Source: Gloeopeniophorella convolvens (taxonomy: Eukaryota; Basidiomycota; Agaricomycetes; Russulales). Taken from it: a DNA stretch of 64,000 bases. Position 1 is the stretch's first letter. Every line of letters starts with the position of its first letter. The notes under the pieces are model-generated. The model had not been told where the DNA came from and did not search any database. It saw only the letters and a list, made by a program, of their open reading frames with translations. The stretch covers positions 62,001-126,000 of the forward strand of contig WTXD01000037.1 of NCBI GenBank assembly GCA_022496205.1. The letters are read 5' to 3'. The position numbers were made by a program, and so were the translations under genes. This document shows, piece after piece, positions 13,401 through 25,342 of this stretch.

Positions 13401-13772
13401 CGATGTACGCAAGCGTCCCAAACTAGCAATCGAGGATCAGAACCCAACTGCGATCTGCAGCTCGCGTTCTGGAAGTCGCCTATCAGACACTTGCACGCAT
13501 TCGTTCTTGCTCGCCCGCTGGACGTTGCAGGTTTAATTTCCGCGCTACTGAAGGTGCCGAGGGCCCGAAAGACAGCCCGGACTGTTGATCGCAGCTGCTT
13601 TACTTACGTGTGGCACTAGGACATCTCTCGGCTTTCCCACACGCCTCGTTTCATACGGGCGGTCATCCGGAAGCGCCGTCCGGGCGTTCCACCACCCCGC
13701 CGCCCAGAGCGCCATTCCTGTTCCTTGGATCCCTTTTAGTTTCCACCATCTGCACGTCCGCACGTTGCCCCC

Positions 13773-14297
13773 ATGTCGCAAACGACGCGCTCCCCCCGCT
13801 CTGCAAGCCATGCCCGGTCCTGGCGGAGCAAAGTTGCCGACGCACTCGCTCGGGCGCGCACTGCCGTAGAGCTCGACTCGAAGAACACGGACCCGGAAGG
13901 CGCGCTGGCTGCATATGCAGACAGCGTGCGGCGCCTTCGCAGCATCCTATCCCGCGTAGAACGTCACGGGGCCCTCAACGAAGCCAGCAAGCTCACCGCC
14001 ATCGTACGTGCCGCTTGCACAGCTTCTTTCTTATCGTATGCTCATGAGATATTTTCAAAAAAAAAACAGTGCGACCAGTACTCTGAGCGCATGCGCGTGT
14101 TATCTGTGGCATGCAACGTACCACCGCCGCCTTATGAAGACCTATCCGAAGGCGGCGATCGGTCATCAGCATCAGCATCATTGATCCCCCCGGTCCCACC
14201 CCTCCCGCCCCCTGCCTACCTCGAGTCAGGGCTGGCATCGCCTCAGGAGAAATCACCTCGCACTAATTCATGCGACACTTTCGGTGCACAGGCGTGA
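13773..14297 (+). CDS. MIT-domain protein (short)
   Basis: MIT domains are three-helix modules that bind ESCRT-III tails or other trafficking partners. Model: exons 13773-14003 and 14070-14297 (152 aa). The 66-nt intron (GTACGTG..ACAG) is a multiple of three with no stop. The helical repeat pattern ALARARTAVELD..., LAAYADSVRRLRSILSRV and DQYSERMRVLSVAC gives one MIT domain over residues ~15-100. A Pro-rich tail (PPPPYEDLSEGG, VPPLPPPAYLES) follows, with PPxY-like motifs that could recruit WW-domain E3 ligases (inference). A longer paralog lies at 16637-17470. Confidence 0.72.
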   Translation: MSQTTRSPRSASHARSWRSKVADALARARTAVELDSKNTDPEGALAAYADSVRRLRSILSRVERHGALNEASKLTAIVRAACTASFLSYAHEIFSKKKQCDQYSERMRVLSVACNVPPPPYEDLSEGGDRSSASASLIPPVPPLPPPAYLESGLASPQEKSPRTNSCDTFGAQA

Positions 14298-16636
14298 TGG
14301 TAGTCTTGCAAAAGTGGTGGTCTGACAACTTGCTGATGCGTGGGCATCACGATTACGGTAGTCTGATTTCTCAAAGCTGGTCTTGATGCGGAGACGAGGC
14401 CAGACAAGGCCTTCTCCGGACATCCTCCGACGCTCACTTTATACCCATACTCATGCTCTCTCTTCGCTAATTTATCATATCCCGCTCGGCGAATGCAAGC
14501 ACTCGACCGAGAGTAGTCTCCCCACTCGTTCTCGTCGCCAGTAATCTTTAGTCGCTCTACACCCATTGTTGTCAAATATCACGACCACCGCTGTTCTGTT
14601 GTTCCATTACAGCTTCTCGGGGAAGAAGACTGAGATCTCGTCTTATGCCCGCACATGCGGTTTTACATGTTCTGCGCCGCCCATTCAATTGGCATCGGTG
14701 ACTAGACCAGACAGCGGCTTTAATCGCCTCCGGGACGCCGGTCTCCGGCGACGACGCCCACGGCAATTCCCGGATGCATCATGTCTCAGACTTCGACCTC
14801 AATTCAAGAACTTGTCCTCACCCTGGCTCCGTGATGCGTTGCTCTGCGGAACCCTGATGAGTTAGCCCTGAGGCACTTCTGATTCTCAGTCAAGGCCGTA
14901 CGTGACAATACTCAGAATGGGGACAAGCGGCAGTACGCACACTCCGAAGAGCTTCAAGCTGCAAGCGATCCCGCGGCGGAAGCCTGATCCCACTAGAACA
15001 AGAGCTATCACTCCAATGCTCAACTGGTTGTTGAATGTCAGAGACTGCTTGCTCCATCAGGCTCCTTAGCAGCCCGTCTTCTATGCTCGCTGTCGAATGA
15101 CTACTGGGGTAGGATCTACGCTCGGGTATACCCCGGCTCTACTTGCTACAAGGACGGAACACTTTGCCTCCGAGTATCCTGGGTAACCGAAAACCGCGCC
15201 ATCTCACACCATGCACCATGGGTGTCGACTACGCGACTTGGCGTCGGCGGCGGACTCCTGCGAATACAGCTCGCTCAGATTCTGGCAGTGCCAGCATGGC
15301 ATAATTACGCGTTAGGTGCTGACGTTGGCGCCTCCCCTGAATGCTTAACAGCATACCGAAGTTTCATAAAAGGTCGTTATTACATCTTCGTGGGTCCAGG
15401 CCGGACTTTAGCGCTGGATGCTGCATCTATCTAATCTCATCATGCTGCAAACGACTGCTCTTGCACTGGAAGCTTACACGGCTGCGATGGTAAATGACAT
15501 GCAACCAGGCCCACTGTTGGCTTTCCGAACTTCGCAGCAGGATAGACCAAAGATGCTGATATACCTTGGATGGAACTCGTAGCGGGTAACCTTCACTGTG
15601 GAGATAAGCCACCCACTATTCGTTCTCGGCACCATGAAGTGATGCTACGACAGCATTTCTCAGGCTCCATGACTCCATTAGACACACAATCTGCGGAGGG
15701 CCGTAACTTCCTGGATAAGCACCTCTGGAAGAAACACATGCCCTTCCATTCTCTACTGCTTTCCAGGCGCCAGGGCCTTAATGGGATCATGTAGGCGTTA
15801 TCACCCCAGATCAATGACCAAACCACTTAGTACTTCGAGGTTCTGCGAACGGGCTTGCCCGGTGAGCTTCGCCGCGGTCGATTGAACCTCTTGTTGCCTC
15901 GCGATGGCCCCGGTTGACCCTTGCTCCGGGCAATGCAACCAGTGCTGGGTCCACGGCATCTCACGGCATCTAGAGACCAGGTAGGCGTCACGCTTGGGCT
16001 TAGAATTTTGACGTGCCATTGTCCTTTAGCGCGCACCTCCCAGCATCATCTCCGCCCATCTCCTTGTCGCAACCCGTTCCTGAAACGTACAGCGCGCTGC
16101 GCCCCGCTGCGGCAACGCCATCGCAACCCCAGCGTGCGTCCATTCAAGTCCGCCTTCCCCTGCCTCTGAGGTTCGCTATCCATTCACGCACACGAGCGGG
16201 GAAGCTGGAGCGCACAGCCCCCGGAATGGAACCGCCCGCTGCCGCTCGCGTGCGTCGGAGCTCGTGCGCACACAGCAGCGCGTAGCGCCAGTCCTAGTCA
16301 GCGCTTTACGTGTCCCGCTCGCCTCGATCGGGCCTCGGGACGCGGGACGTTCGGCATGCGCGTGCGGCGACAGTGGGACCAACCAGCAGTGGCCGTGGCC
16401 GCCGTCCGCCCACTTACCGGGCTCTGTGGCGCACTGCCAGGTGTGCGGTGACGGCAACTGCGCCGTTCGCAACTCAGTACTTATTCAGTACAACGGGCGC
16501 CCGCCCCAACACCAGGCCCGCGCACCAATAATAAGAGAACAGCGTCCGCATATAATACCCCTGTTCTCGCGGCCTTGTTCTCTCTTTCGCACCACCACCG
16601 CCATTCCCACCCGCCCGCCAGGCCGCCGCTATACCC
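14298..16636. other. Intergenic between the two MIT genes
   Basis: 2.3 kb with only short unsupported open frames. GC content rises towards 16.6 kb, where the promoter of the second MIT gene would be expected. No repeat, RNA gene or transposon ORF was recognised. Confidence 0.45.
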
Positions 16637-17470
16637 ATGTCCTCCCCGCCCCCGCCGTACTCGCTCCACCCACCACCATACAAGCAGCCCCAAAAGCCAC
16701 CGGCACCACCACGCATTTCCTCGCGGCGGATCCTTACCGAGGCCCTCGCGCGCGCGCAGCACGCCGTGAAGCTCGACCTGGCCGACGCAGACCTACGCGA
16801 CACGATCGAGGAGTACGACGCGAGCATCGCGCTGCTCGACAGCGTGCTCGCGCGGCGGGAGCGGCGGCGCGAGAATGCGGACGAAGCCGCGCGCGTGCGC
16901 GAGATCGTGAGTTTCCCCGCGTGCCTCCCGGCTCCCGTCCGTTCTGGAGGCTGACCGTAGCGCCCCGCGCCGCAGCGTGACAAGTACGTCGAGCGCGTGC
17001 GCGCACTGTGCGCCGCGCGGGGGCTCGCCCTGCCCGCCCACGTGCCCCCGCCAACGCCATCCTCGCCGCCGTTACCACCCACGCCGCCGCCGCGCGCGCC
17101 GAGTCCCGCACTGTCCGACGACGCGCCGCGGCAGCCGTCGGAGCCGCCGACGCCGAGCCCGTCCGCGTTCACCTTCCCGCCGGTCCGGGCGCCCGCGGAA
17201 CCGGACGGGTGGGCGGCGCGGCACGCGGGGTATCAGGAGCCGGAGCAGGACCCAGACGACGCGGAGTGGATCCTGTCCGAGGCGCGCGAGGAGGAGCTGC
17301 GCGAGTGGGGGCGGTACCTCGAGGGTCGCACGGTGCCCTCGGAGGACCGGGACCCGTCGAGCGCGCCGCGCCGCGGGTCGGTCGCGTCGGTTTCGTCGGC
17401 GGTGTGGAGTATGGCGACGGACGTATCGCACGAGGACACGCGAGCATACAACCAGTGTATACGCGTGTGA
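16637..17470 (+). CDS. MIT-domain protein with Pro-rich and acidic tail
   Basis: Exons 16637-16906 and 16976-17470 (254 aa), with a 69-nt phase-0 intron (GTGAGT..CGCAG) inside the MIT domain at the same position as in the gene at 13773. The MIT helices are ILTEALARAQHAVKLDLA, DTIEEYDASIALLDSVLA and RDKYVERVRALCAARGL. A Pro-rich N-terminus (SSPPPPYSLHPPPYKQ) and a Pro/acidic C-terminal half ending YNQCIRV flank it. By family it is probably an adaptor in endosomal/ESCRT trafficking. Partner unknown. Codon usage is very GC-rich compared with the DUF6535 genes. Confidence 0.8.
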
Positions 17471-18009
17471 TGGGGTTCTTGCTGCTTTGGGTGTCACTGT
17501 ATTGTTATGGGTTTTGAGGAGCACGCCGCGCGTGCGCGGGAAAGAGCATAGTACTGCTATTGACATGGACAATTGCATCGCTTCCCTGGGTGGATGGCAT
17601 GCTCGTAATTCAACATATTAGACGTCCTAGTGCACATGCACATGCAATATGCATCCTTCTGCTGCACAGTCGACAAACAATTGAAGGCAAAAGGGATGTA
17701 TCCAAGGGTGTCTGTCTGTGCCTCGCCCTCGCTGTCGTGACGGCATGCTGAGACGACGACAATACACTGCGACGGGAGCGCACGTCGAGACGTCCATCTT
17801 GTGTCTCCGCTGGTCTTGTTAGCGTGGCGTCTACGGCAGGCGGCGCTGCCCCATGATCCCGCCAAGCCAGGCCAGGACGTCGTCCGAGCTCACGAGGGCA
17901 CACCAGCGGCGCCCCGCTCTCCCGCGGTGCCACGCAGGGGCCGCTGTCGGACCCGCAGTCAGGGCCGCCCTGCGATGTTCCCAGAGCAAATATGCGACAC
18001 GCGCCCGCG
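17471..18009. other. Convergent intergenic region
   Basis: 3' flanks of the MIT gene (plus) and the pseudokinase gene (minus). Nothing recognised. Confidence 0.5.
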
Positions 18010-19683
18010 TCAAATCATGCCATGGCTCCGGTGCACGCGCTCCTTGACCGACACGACCGTGCGCACCGTCTTGTATGAGAACACGGACGACGGCGTCTCG
18101 CTCGCGACCGTGCCCGCGACGCTGTGCAGCGTCTCCACGTCGGGCGCCCGCAGCGTCGATCGCGACGCAGCCGTCACTGCGGCCCTCCTGCGCCGCGCCG
18201 CTGCTGGTGTCGCCTGTGTGCGCCGGGTCACGCGCACGGCGGGCGGCGCCGAGGCGGCTTCGCGGACCGGCGCCGGCGCCGGCGTGTCGACGACCTCCCA
18301 TTGCTCGTCCGACTCGTCGTCGGCGCTCTCGTGCACATGCGCGAGCTCCGGCGCACGGCTCTTGAAGCCGTTGATGAGGCTGCGCAGCGCGCGGAGCGAC
18401 GGGCGGCGACGCGCAGCCTCCTTCGCCTTTGGCGACTCCTCGGGCAGTGCAGGTGCGGGGAGTGGCGGCGCCGAGCGGTTCTCTCGGAGGGTCGCCGAGG
18501 CGGTGAGAGGGGGCGGAGGCGGGGGAATGGAGATGCGCAGAGGGCGCGCCGCCGCCGGTTCATAGAGCACGGAGATGGAGTGCCGGTGGGCCGGTGGTGG
18601 GGGTAGACTGATCGTGGGCGAGGGCACGTTCACGCTCGTGGCAGGTGGCCGCGGGGCGCGCGCTGGGATGGGCTGGAGGCGCGGTGCATAGGGCTGTTGC
18701 GTGCCGCGCACCTCGTGCACGGCGGCAAGGACCTCGAAGATGGTCGGGCGGCTCGTGCCGTCCTTGCGCAGCATCGACTCTGTACCGATCACAGGTCAGG
18801 AGGGCGAACTTGAGGCAGATGTGCCGAGTGGACACACACCTAGCAGGGATATCAGGTCCGGGGAGTAGGCCTGTCGGGTAGGGATGGTGTACTCTGCGCT
18901 CAGGATCGCGGAAGAGTCGTGCATGAAGGGTGTGCGGGACCAGCAGAGCTCGAATAGCAACACGCCGAGGGCCCACACGTCCGTCTTTTCGTCGATTGGG
19001 TGCCGTTGGGACAGATCGAGCGTTTCGGGAGCGCGATAGTCGAGGGACATGTGCTTGTCCATGTCGTCCTGCAACGCGCGAAGTTCCTGGGGGTCCGAGG
19101 GCAGCACGCGCGTGACGGGTGCAGCAGCTGCGAGACCGGTCAACTTGTAGGACGTCTTTCGGCGCGCGATATTGGCGGGTCGGATATTTCTGTGAATCAG
19201 CGGCGGCCGGAGGGTGTGCATCTCGAGTACGCCTTGGCAGACGTCGGCAAATATGTGCAGAATGTCGACTTCGGCCAGATGGTCCGGCGAATCTTTCAGC
19301 ATGCCCCACACGCTGCCTTCTGGGTAAAAGTCCTTGAGTACGAGAATTTCCAACGCTCCGTCTGGCCGTGTGCGCTCAAGCAGGGTGAAGGTAGAGTCGA
19401 TATTAGGGTGGGTGCCTACACGCTTCAGTGTTTCCTCCTCTTTCCTTAAGCCGGCAATTAAGGATTCCTTTGGGGCGACGAAGCGACTGAGGATACGGCG
19501 GACCCGGCCGCTGACACCGCGAATGCGAGTGGTGACGAGGTATATCTCGTGGCGCTCGGAGAGGGCTTGATCCGTCTCTCCTCGGCCGAGGAAGCGTTCC
19601 GCTAGAACCTTCTGGGAACCAACGCGACCGATGTACTGACCGGGTGCGTAGTGATCGTCGAGGCCCGACTTGGTGGAGGCCAT
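18010..19683 (-). CDS. Ark/NAK-family pseudokinase
   Basis: Related to Ark1/Prk1/AAK1/GAK kinases that regulate actin patches and clathrin coats, but apparently catalytically dead. Exons 19683-18840 and 18779-18010 (537 aa, phases agree). Seen: Gly-rich-loop remnant AERFLGRGETDQ. The VLK-lysine position reads RRILSRF (Ser66), the HRD motif is HRN (164-166) and the DFG position reads TGL (182-184). The structural parts are kept: SLDYRAPETLDLSQRHPI (APE), EKTDVWALGVLLFELCW and SRPTIFEVLAAV. The C-terminal ~250 residues are Pro/Ala/Arg-rich and probably disordered, with possible SH3/WW ligands. A role as a scaffold or allosteric partner is inference. It is divergent with the F-box gene at 20010. 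Confidence 0.85.
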
Positions 19684-20009
19684 GCAGAGAGCGAGAAGGT
19701 GAAGTGGTGGAGGGACGAAGGAGCCTGTGCATTTTATTACAGAGTATGACAGGATCAGGTTCTAATGAAGGAACATGGCAGGCGCAGTGCGGCACAGCTT
19801 GAAGCTACTGTATATGTAATTATGTAAATGCGATGACCGAAAGCGCGGTTAAACGGGCCGGGGTGCCGGTAGTGCTCCCGCTGTGAATTTGTGGGAACGG
19901 TTCCTTTGGTTCCCTGGTGGACACGCTCAACACGGTTCCTGTCCTCACTTTCTTCTCAACTGCCATCACCATTCCACGCCCTATGATAGGCTCCCACCAT
20001 CTCCAATAA
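19684..20009. promoter_or_regulatory. Divergent promoter region (pseudokinase / F-box)
   Basis: 326 nt between two start codons pointing apart, so it must hold both promoters. No specific element was identified with confidence. Confidence 0.4.
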
Positions 20010-22228
20010 ATGACAGCAAAGCGCCCCGCAATGCCAGCGCCAGCTGGAATGTCCTCCATTCCGGACGAACTCACTGCGACCGTCATCTCTGCCGTCGAGT
20101 CTCTCCCGAGGCCACAGAAAGCGAAATTGCTTCTCGATCACTGTCTTGCGCTGCTTGACTCTGGGCAGTATGTCCTCTCGCTTTAGTACTTGCCGTTTAT
20201 ATACACAGTTGTCTCTGGGCAGCTACGGAAGCGTTGTTGAAGGCTACCTGGACGTCTATCTTAAGACTCCTGACCTCCCAAAGGACGATGTAGCCAGGGC
20301 CTTTATTGCGAGGGGAAAGGCGCGAAAGGGCGCTGGTCAGAAGCTGCTCTTGATGGCTTCACATGGTGAGTGCTGTTCGACTCGTTCATGATCGGCCACC
20401 GCTCCTTGTCATCCAACGCGCCCTCCTATGATCTGACTTGTGTATCCTAGACTTCCAGACAGCTGCTACATTCGACGCGTCCAATCGCGAACTCCAAGCA
20501 CATTGGCGCAAAGAGCCTGTCGTTCGTTCATTCTTACATACGCGGTAATGCGCCCGTATCTAACCTTCTCAGATCCACTTTTCCGACGCGCCTGCTTCTC
20601 AGCGCGCTCCACTAGAGATCTGGGACCGCATAGCTTCCTTCATACCCCGATATTTCCTTCGCACCTGGCTCTTTGTCTCTGCCTTCCATCGCGACATTGC
20701 GCTGCGTCGCATCTTCCACACCGTGGACCTCTACCTTGGCGAGGACTCAGACAATTGGAACCGCACCCTCGATATCTTCGACCGCGTAAAGGCAGATACC
20801 GTGTTTTCCCGCCGCGTCAAAGCCCTTCGGATACACTGGGCGTATGAGGGAGGCGACATGCTTGACGTCATGAGCCGTGAGTCCAAAATTCTTCTTGCAC
20901 TGCAAGCCGTCACCGTTGTATGCAGGGATATTTCGAAACGCTCTGCCCGAATTTAAAGCTCTGAAGGAGTTTGAGTGGATAGGATACCCAGAATTACAGG
21001 GAGATATGGTCCAGGTACTCCTCCAGAGCCATCCCAATCTCATCAAGCTCGGCCTTGTGTACATCACAATCATTATTGCACTGCTTCACTGGCTGATTAT
21101 CGATTACCCCTCAGCGGGTGGCATTTTGACGCCGTAGGCGTCTCTGCGTTCACAAATCTGCAGTGCTTTACACTCCGCGCAGAGGACGACGACGGCTTCG
21201 CCGACATGGGCGAAGTTCGCACAGTGCTGGACAACAACGCAGAAACATTGACCCACCTAACGCTGGGCGCTTATCTCGCGCGCTCACACTCGTGGGACGA
21301 TGCATTCGGGTCCCCGACGATCCAGCACCTGACGCACCTGGAGCTCGTCGACACGCGCATCTCATCCGCCGTGCTCGCGCGCATCGCGCACGCACACCGC
21401 CTCGTCTCGCTCACACTGCACGGCACGCTCGAGAAGCCCGCAGTAGCCGCGGCCGTCTTCGGCGCAGATCACGTGCTCTCGCCGACGTCCTCCGCGCACG
21501 CGCTGCTCCCGCACCTCGAGGCCTTCCGCTTCGCGCTCGTCGGCCACGACGACGACGCGCCGCTCTGGGCGGCCGTCGCGCAGCTCGTGCGCGCGCGTCC
21601 GCGGCTGCGCCGCCTCGACCTCGGCGCGTGCCCGTGGGAGCTCATGCGCGGGCTACTCCCCGGGCTCCCCAGCCTGCGCGCGTTGCGCGTGCGCATCGCG
21701 AGCCTCGGCGCGGACGCCGTCGACGCGCTCGTGCGCGCGCTCCCTGGCGAGATGCAGGCGCTGCACCTCGCGTGCGCCGTCTCGGACCGGCCGATGGTGC
21801 GCGCGTTTCTCCCCATCTTCCGTCCCCGGTCCGCGCGCTGACGCGCCGCCCGCGCGTGGCAGCACGAGTACGCGCCCGCGTTTGCGCGCTTCGGCTCGCT
21901 CGGGCTGCTGCACCTGCACGGCGCGGCGCTGCGGCGCCCGCAGCCGTCGCGCATGTGCGGCAAGGAGCTGCAGATGCAGACCGACGCGTGGCTCGCGGCT
22001 GCGCGCGACGTCGCGCTCGCGGTGCCTGCCGTCGACTACGTCGGGTGGCACGGGGAGCACTTTGTCGTCGCGCGCGCGCCGGGCGGCACCAGCGTCGAGC
22101 TCAAAGAGCTACCCGTGCGGCGGCGACTGGACTGCGGGACTGGCGTCGACCTCGGCAGCGAGGACGCGATGTGGATCGAGCGCAAGGACGTGCCGATCGA
22201 CTATGAGATGTCCGGGCTCGAGACATGA
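20010..22228 (+). CDS. TPR-like, F-box, LRR-like protein
   Basis: Probable substrate receptor of an SCF ubiquitin ligase. Exons: 20010-20167, 20223-20365, 20451-20518 (or 20521), 20573-20876, 20926-21058, 21115-21796, 21863-22228, giving 617 aa in frame. The N-terminal ~120 residues form TPR-like helices (LLLDHCLALLDSGHYGSV, ARAFIARGKARKGAGQ). The F-box follows at ~134-175 (APLEIWDRIASFIPRYF, TWLFVSAFHRDIA). Leucine-rich strands follow (LTHLTLGAYLARSHSWDD, LTHLELVDTRISSAVLA, LRRLDLGACPWELM). The conserved end ELKELPVRRRLDCG..DVPIDYEM matches a widespread agaricomycete family. The 21797-21862 intron removes an apparent TGA at 21839. Confidence 0.88.
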
Positions 22229-22768
22229 TGTTTGTGTTGGCGGATCTCCTGTATATTATGTATCTTCCTTGTTGGAAGACGGTGGTGTATGAGGCCCTGG
22301 AAATGCAGTGCTCATTCGTGGAGTGTGGGCTGAGCTGGCGCTGTTGTGTAGATGGAGCAACTGTACGCATTGTGCTGGCGCAAGGTGCCACCCAGCACAA
22401 GGGCAGCTGATCTGTCTCGGTCTTGGACGTGTCAGGAATATATTATAAAAATAAATAAATAAAACATGAAGCACGGTGTCTTATAGTTCGGAATGACGCT
22501 CGAATATGCTGTCTGACACTCGTCAAGCCGTATCATGCAGGTGGGTGCTGGGGATGCTTTGCGAAGTGGTGTATATATCCATTAATACGGGTTCTGCGAT
22601 ACGTATCCCTGACGACTCCCGGACAGCGACTGCCATGTTCTGGGGTTGGCTCTGGAGTGTCTGAGCCCGAGTGCAGTAAGAAGGGAAGACATAGCGCCAG
22701 GCGGGATGAACGCGACAAAATAACTTTGATATGGGTTATTGGGTGGTGAGTTAGTGGCCACGGGGTGG
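22229..22768. other. Convergent intergenic region with AAAT microsatellite
   Basis: 3' flanks of the F-box gene and DUF6535 copy 3. A short AAAT-type microsatellite lies at about 22447-22464. Nothing else recognised. Confidence 0.5.
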
Positions 22769-25020
22769 CTACAGGGATGGGGAGACTGTCGGAGAATCGA
22801 CATGAAGTGCCAGCGAACGGTTGCTCGAGGCTTGCGCGTGAGATGATGGCAAAGGGGAAAGCGGCATCTTATTCGAGGGCGAATGAGCGTCGGCCTGGGC
22901 GTAAGGCATACTCGGAAGAGGTTCTGGGAACTGTATAGGGTATGCTTGACTGTGGACAGGTCCAGAGATCGATGCGCCGACGTGATGGTGGGTATTGTCA
23001 ATGCACAGTGGGTACGATAAATTCGGGAGGTCAACGAGCTCCCTGAACTCCATACGAGCAGAGAATGTCGCGGAAGAGGATTCGGCACCTTTATGCAGCT
23101 CGTGATAGAGGGGCGCAAGGCGAGCCAGAACACGCTTGACCAAATTGTCATCGGGACGCAAGCGTTGCAATTCCACAATGTGATTCCATGACTCGCAGAA
23201 CTCGCCGAGAAGCTGAGGGGAAACGCCCCGGGAAGAGAAGGAGAGCTGAATCAGCGTGTATTCAATGGCCGTGATGTGCTTCTGTTTCTTATCGAGAGAA
23301 GTGCTGAGACAGGGGATGACTGTATGCCGCATGAAGTGGATGAAGTGAGCGACCTTGACGTCCAAGAACCATGTGTCAGAGTGGCTGTATAAATGTAGAG
23401 GAGCTCTACGTTCAAGAATAGGAATGGAGAGTTGAATGTCAGCAGGTGATGCCCAGAAGACAAGTCTGGCGGTCATGCATTGGGCGGCTAGAGCAACGAC
23501 CGGGTCATTTGCCCCGCCGAGCTCCTGATAGAGGGATAGGAGATCAACGATGCCTGGATCATCTTCTCCCCACCCAAACAGCTTGGGGCTCATGAGTAAT
23601 GCTGCCCTTAAACAAGTCTCGAAACGACGCCGCCGCATCTGTTCTGTCAGATGGCCAGCGTGGAAGGAGCGTTTGATGAGCGACAGCGCTTCGAATCCTA
23701 TAGAGCTGCGATGAGCAAGACCTTGAGCGCTCTCCAAAACGGCGTCGGGATCCTTGATTGTCTTTGAGTTCAGAAAACCAGGAACGCCGGCTAAAAACTG
23801 CTCCATCTCGTGGTCCTCGTCCAAGGCACTATACGTCCATGCTAGCGCCCGGCTATCAATTTGCGAAGAGAGGTTCATCGCGGCAAATTCAGCGACCTTT
23901 GTCAGTCCATGGCTGAGTCGATGGCGATAGTCTCTATATTTTGCGAAGAAAGACGACCACGGTGCGTCGAGACGGTTGGAGTGTCGGCCGGCGAAAGGGT
24001 ACAATGTGCCGAGGACGAAACGGACAATTGTCAGAAATAGTCTGTAAAAGGCCATGGCCAAAAACCACGCAAACGTTGAAAGAGGCGTGTGGTACGGGCT
24101 GTCGTAGGATATGACAGGCAACACGGTGATGACGAGATATAAGGATGCACAGAGCACAACCCAGGAGAGAACGAGCCGGAAGATGGTGGAGTTGAGAGGG
24201 AAAAGGAAGATGACGAGTCCAATGAAGAAAAGGAATACAGAAAGGTGGAGCATTGCTGGGAGCGCCTCGACGGTCCAGGGAACGTGGAACTTCTCGACAC
24301 CTTCGGCATAGAACGACCTAATTCGTGCCCGTTTGTACGGTTGATATGGCGTCTGCGTGGCGCGGAGATAGCGCCGCGTCCACTGCTGCAACAGAGTCGC
24401 GAGCAGAGCGCACGTAAGACTGATGACGAGACTCAGAAACCATAACGCGTTGACCCAGACGGTGGACGCGGACGGAGAGAATGAGGAGGGATCGGAGAAC
24501 ACAGGGGTAGAGGCCTGCGCTCCGTCATCCGAAGTAAGTCGTTGGGATATTCGTGCCAAGTAAAAAGCTGAGGCGTCCTGGGAGTCGAGCTGGAGAGTTT
24601 GGTACGTATTGCTCAGAAACGTCGCCACCGCAGCAGAGAAGAGACCAGTCTAAGTTTGCATGTATGAGCGCGGACTCGAGGAAAGCATGGTGCTTGGCAG
24701 CTCACAAAAACCAGAATCCCGTCCGCATCCCCCTTCCAGCTCTCTACCATCCTCTTATCTTCTTGTTCGGCCCGCTCCAGATACATCGAGAATAGTGCGC
24801 CGGACCCGTCACTGTATCCATTTCGTCCTTGTGTGCCAGGTTGAGCTGATTGGGGGAGATGTGGCGCGTCAAGAATCTGGTGCATTGGTAGTCGAATTCG
24901 GCTTAGAAGGGCATGACGAAACAGTTGAAGGGTACTCACAACCGAACGAGCGGCGGCGGCTCCCTGAGCGACACCATCATCGAGACCGACACTACGCATT
25001 GACTCCGGATCTCCACTCAT
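22769..25020 (-). CDS. DUF6535 domain membrane protein, copy 3
   Basis: Exons 25020-24940, 24876-24706, 24649-22769 (710 aa). The first intron (63 nt, GTGAGT..ACCAG) has no stop and is a multiple of three. The entry block is YLERAEQEDKRMVESWKGDA with ILVF, then TGLFSAAVATFLSNTYQTLQ after the second intron. Four hydrophobic helices follow (e.g. NALWFLSLVISLTCALLAT, LHLSVFLFFIGLVIFLFPL). The C-terminal ~400 residues differ from copies 2, 4 and 5 and lack their DW..G block, so this is another subfamily. It ends in a Ser/Pro-rich, probably disordered tail. Function unknown. Confidence 0.85.
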
Positions 25021-25342
25021 GATACCTCAGTATTCGCGTTGGAGGGTAGCCTAGAAAATGCCTTGAGCGGAGTGCTGGGTGTCGTTGAAGCACAAGAAGC
25101 CGTTGTCGATTGCATTTTTTTGCCAGGCGACCTCAACGCCGCTACCACACGTCCGCGACGAGACCAGGGCGGAAATCTCCGTCATTATTTCACGTGCCGC
25201 CGCCATCATGGACCTAGTGAAGATTTTGCCAGCCTACCACTCCGATGTGAAGTTCATTAAGAATCGTAGAAAGTAATTGTACAGGGTATCCGTAATAGAG
25301 TCGTGCGGAGGGTACAGTAGCGAGTCCGAACATAACGATAGT
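25021..25342. other. Intergenic between DUF6535 copies 3 and 4
   Basis: 322 nt between the start of copy 3 and the stop of copy 4 on the same strand. No element recognised. Confidence 0.5.

Noticed and set aside
16264..16980. 238-aa ORF upstream of and overlapping the second MIT gene
   Set aside because: A shadow frame in GC-rich sequence. The MIT exon frame and its splice phases explain the coding signal.
21839..21841. Apparent stop inside the F-box/LRR gene
   Set aside because: A phase-0 intron at 21797-21862 (GTGCGC..GGCAG with CTGAC branch) removes it and joins DRPM to HEYAPAF, as expected for the family.
21163..22206. 347-aa Arg/Ala-rich ORF on the plus strand
   Set aside because: Alternative frame of the GC-rich F-box/LRR gene. 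Low-complexity composition, no domain.
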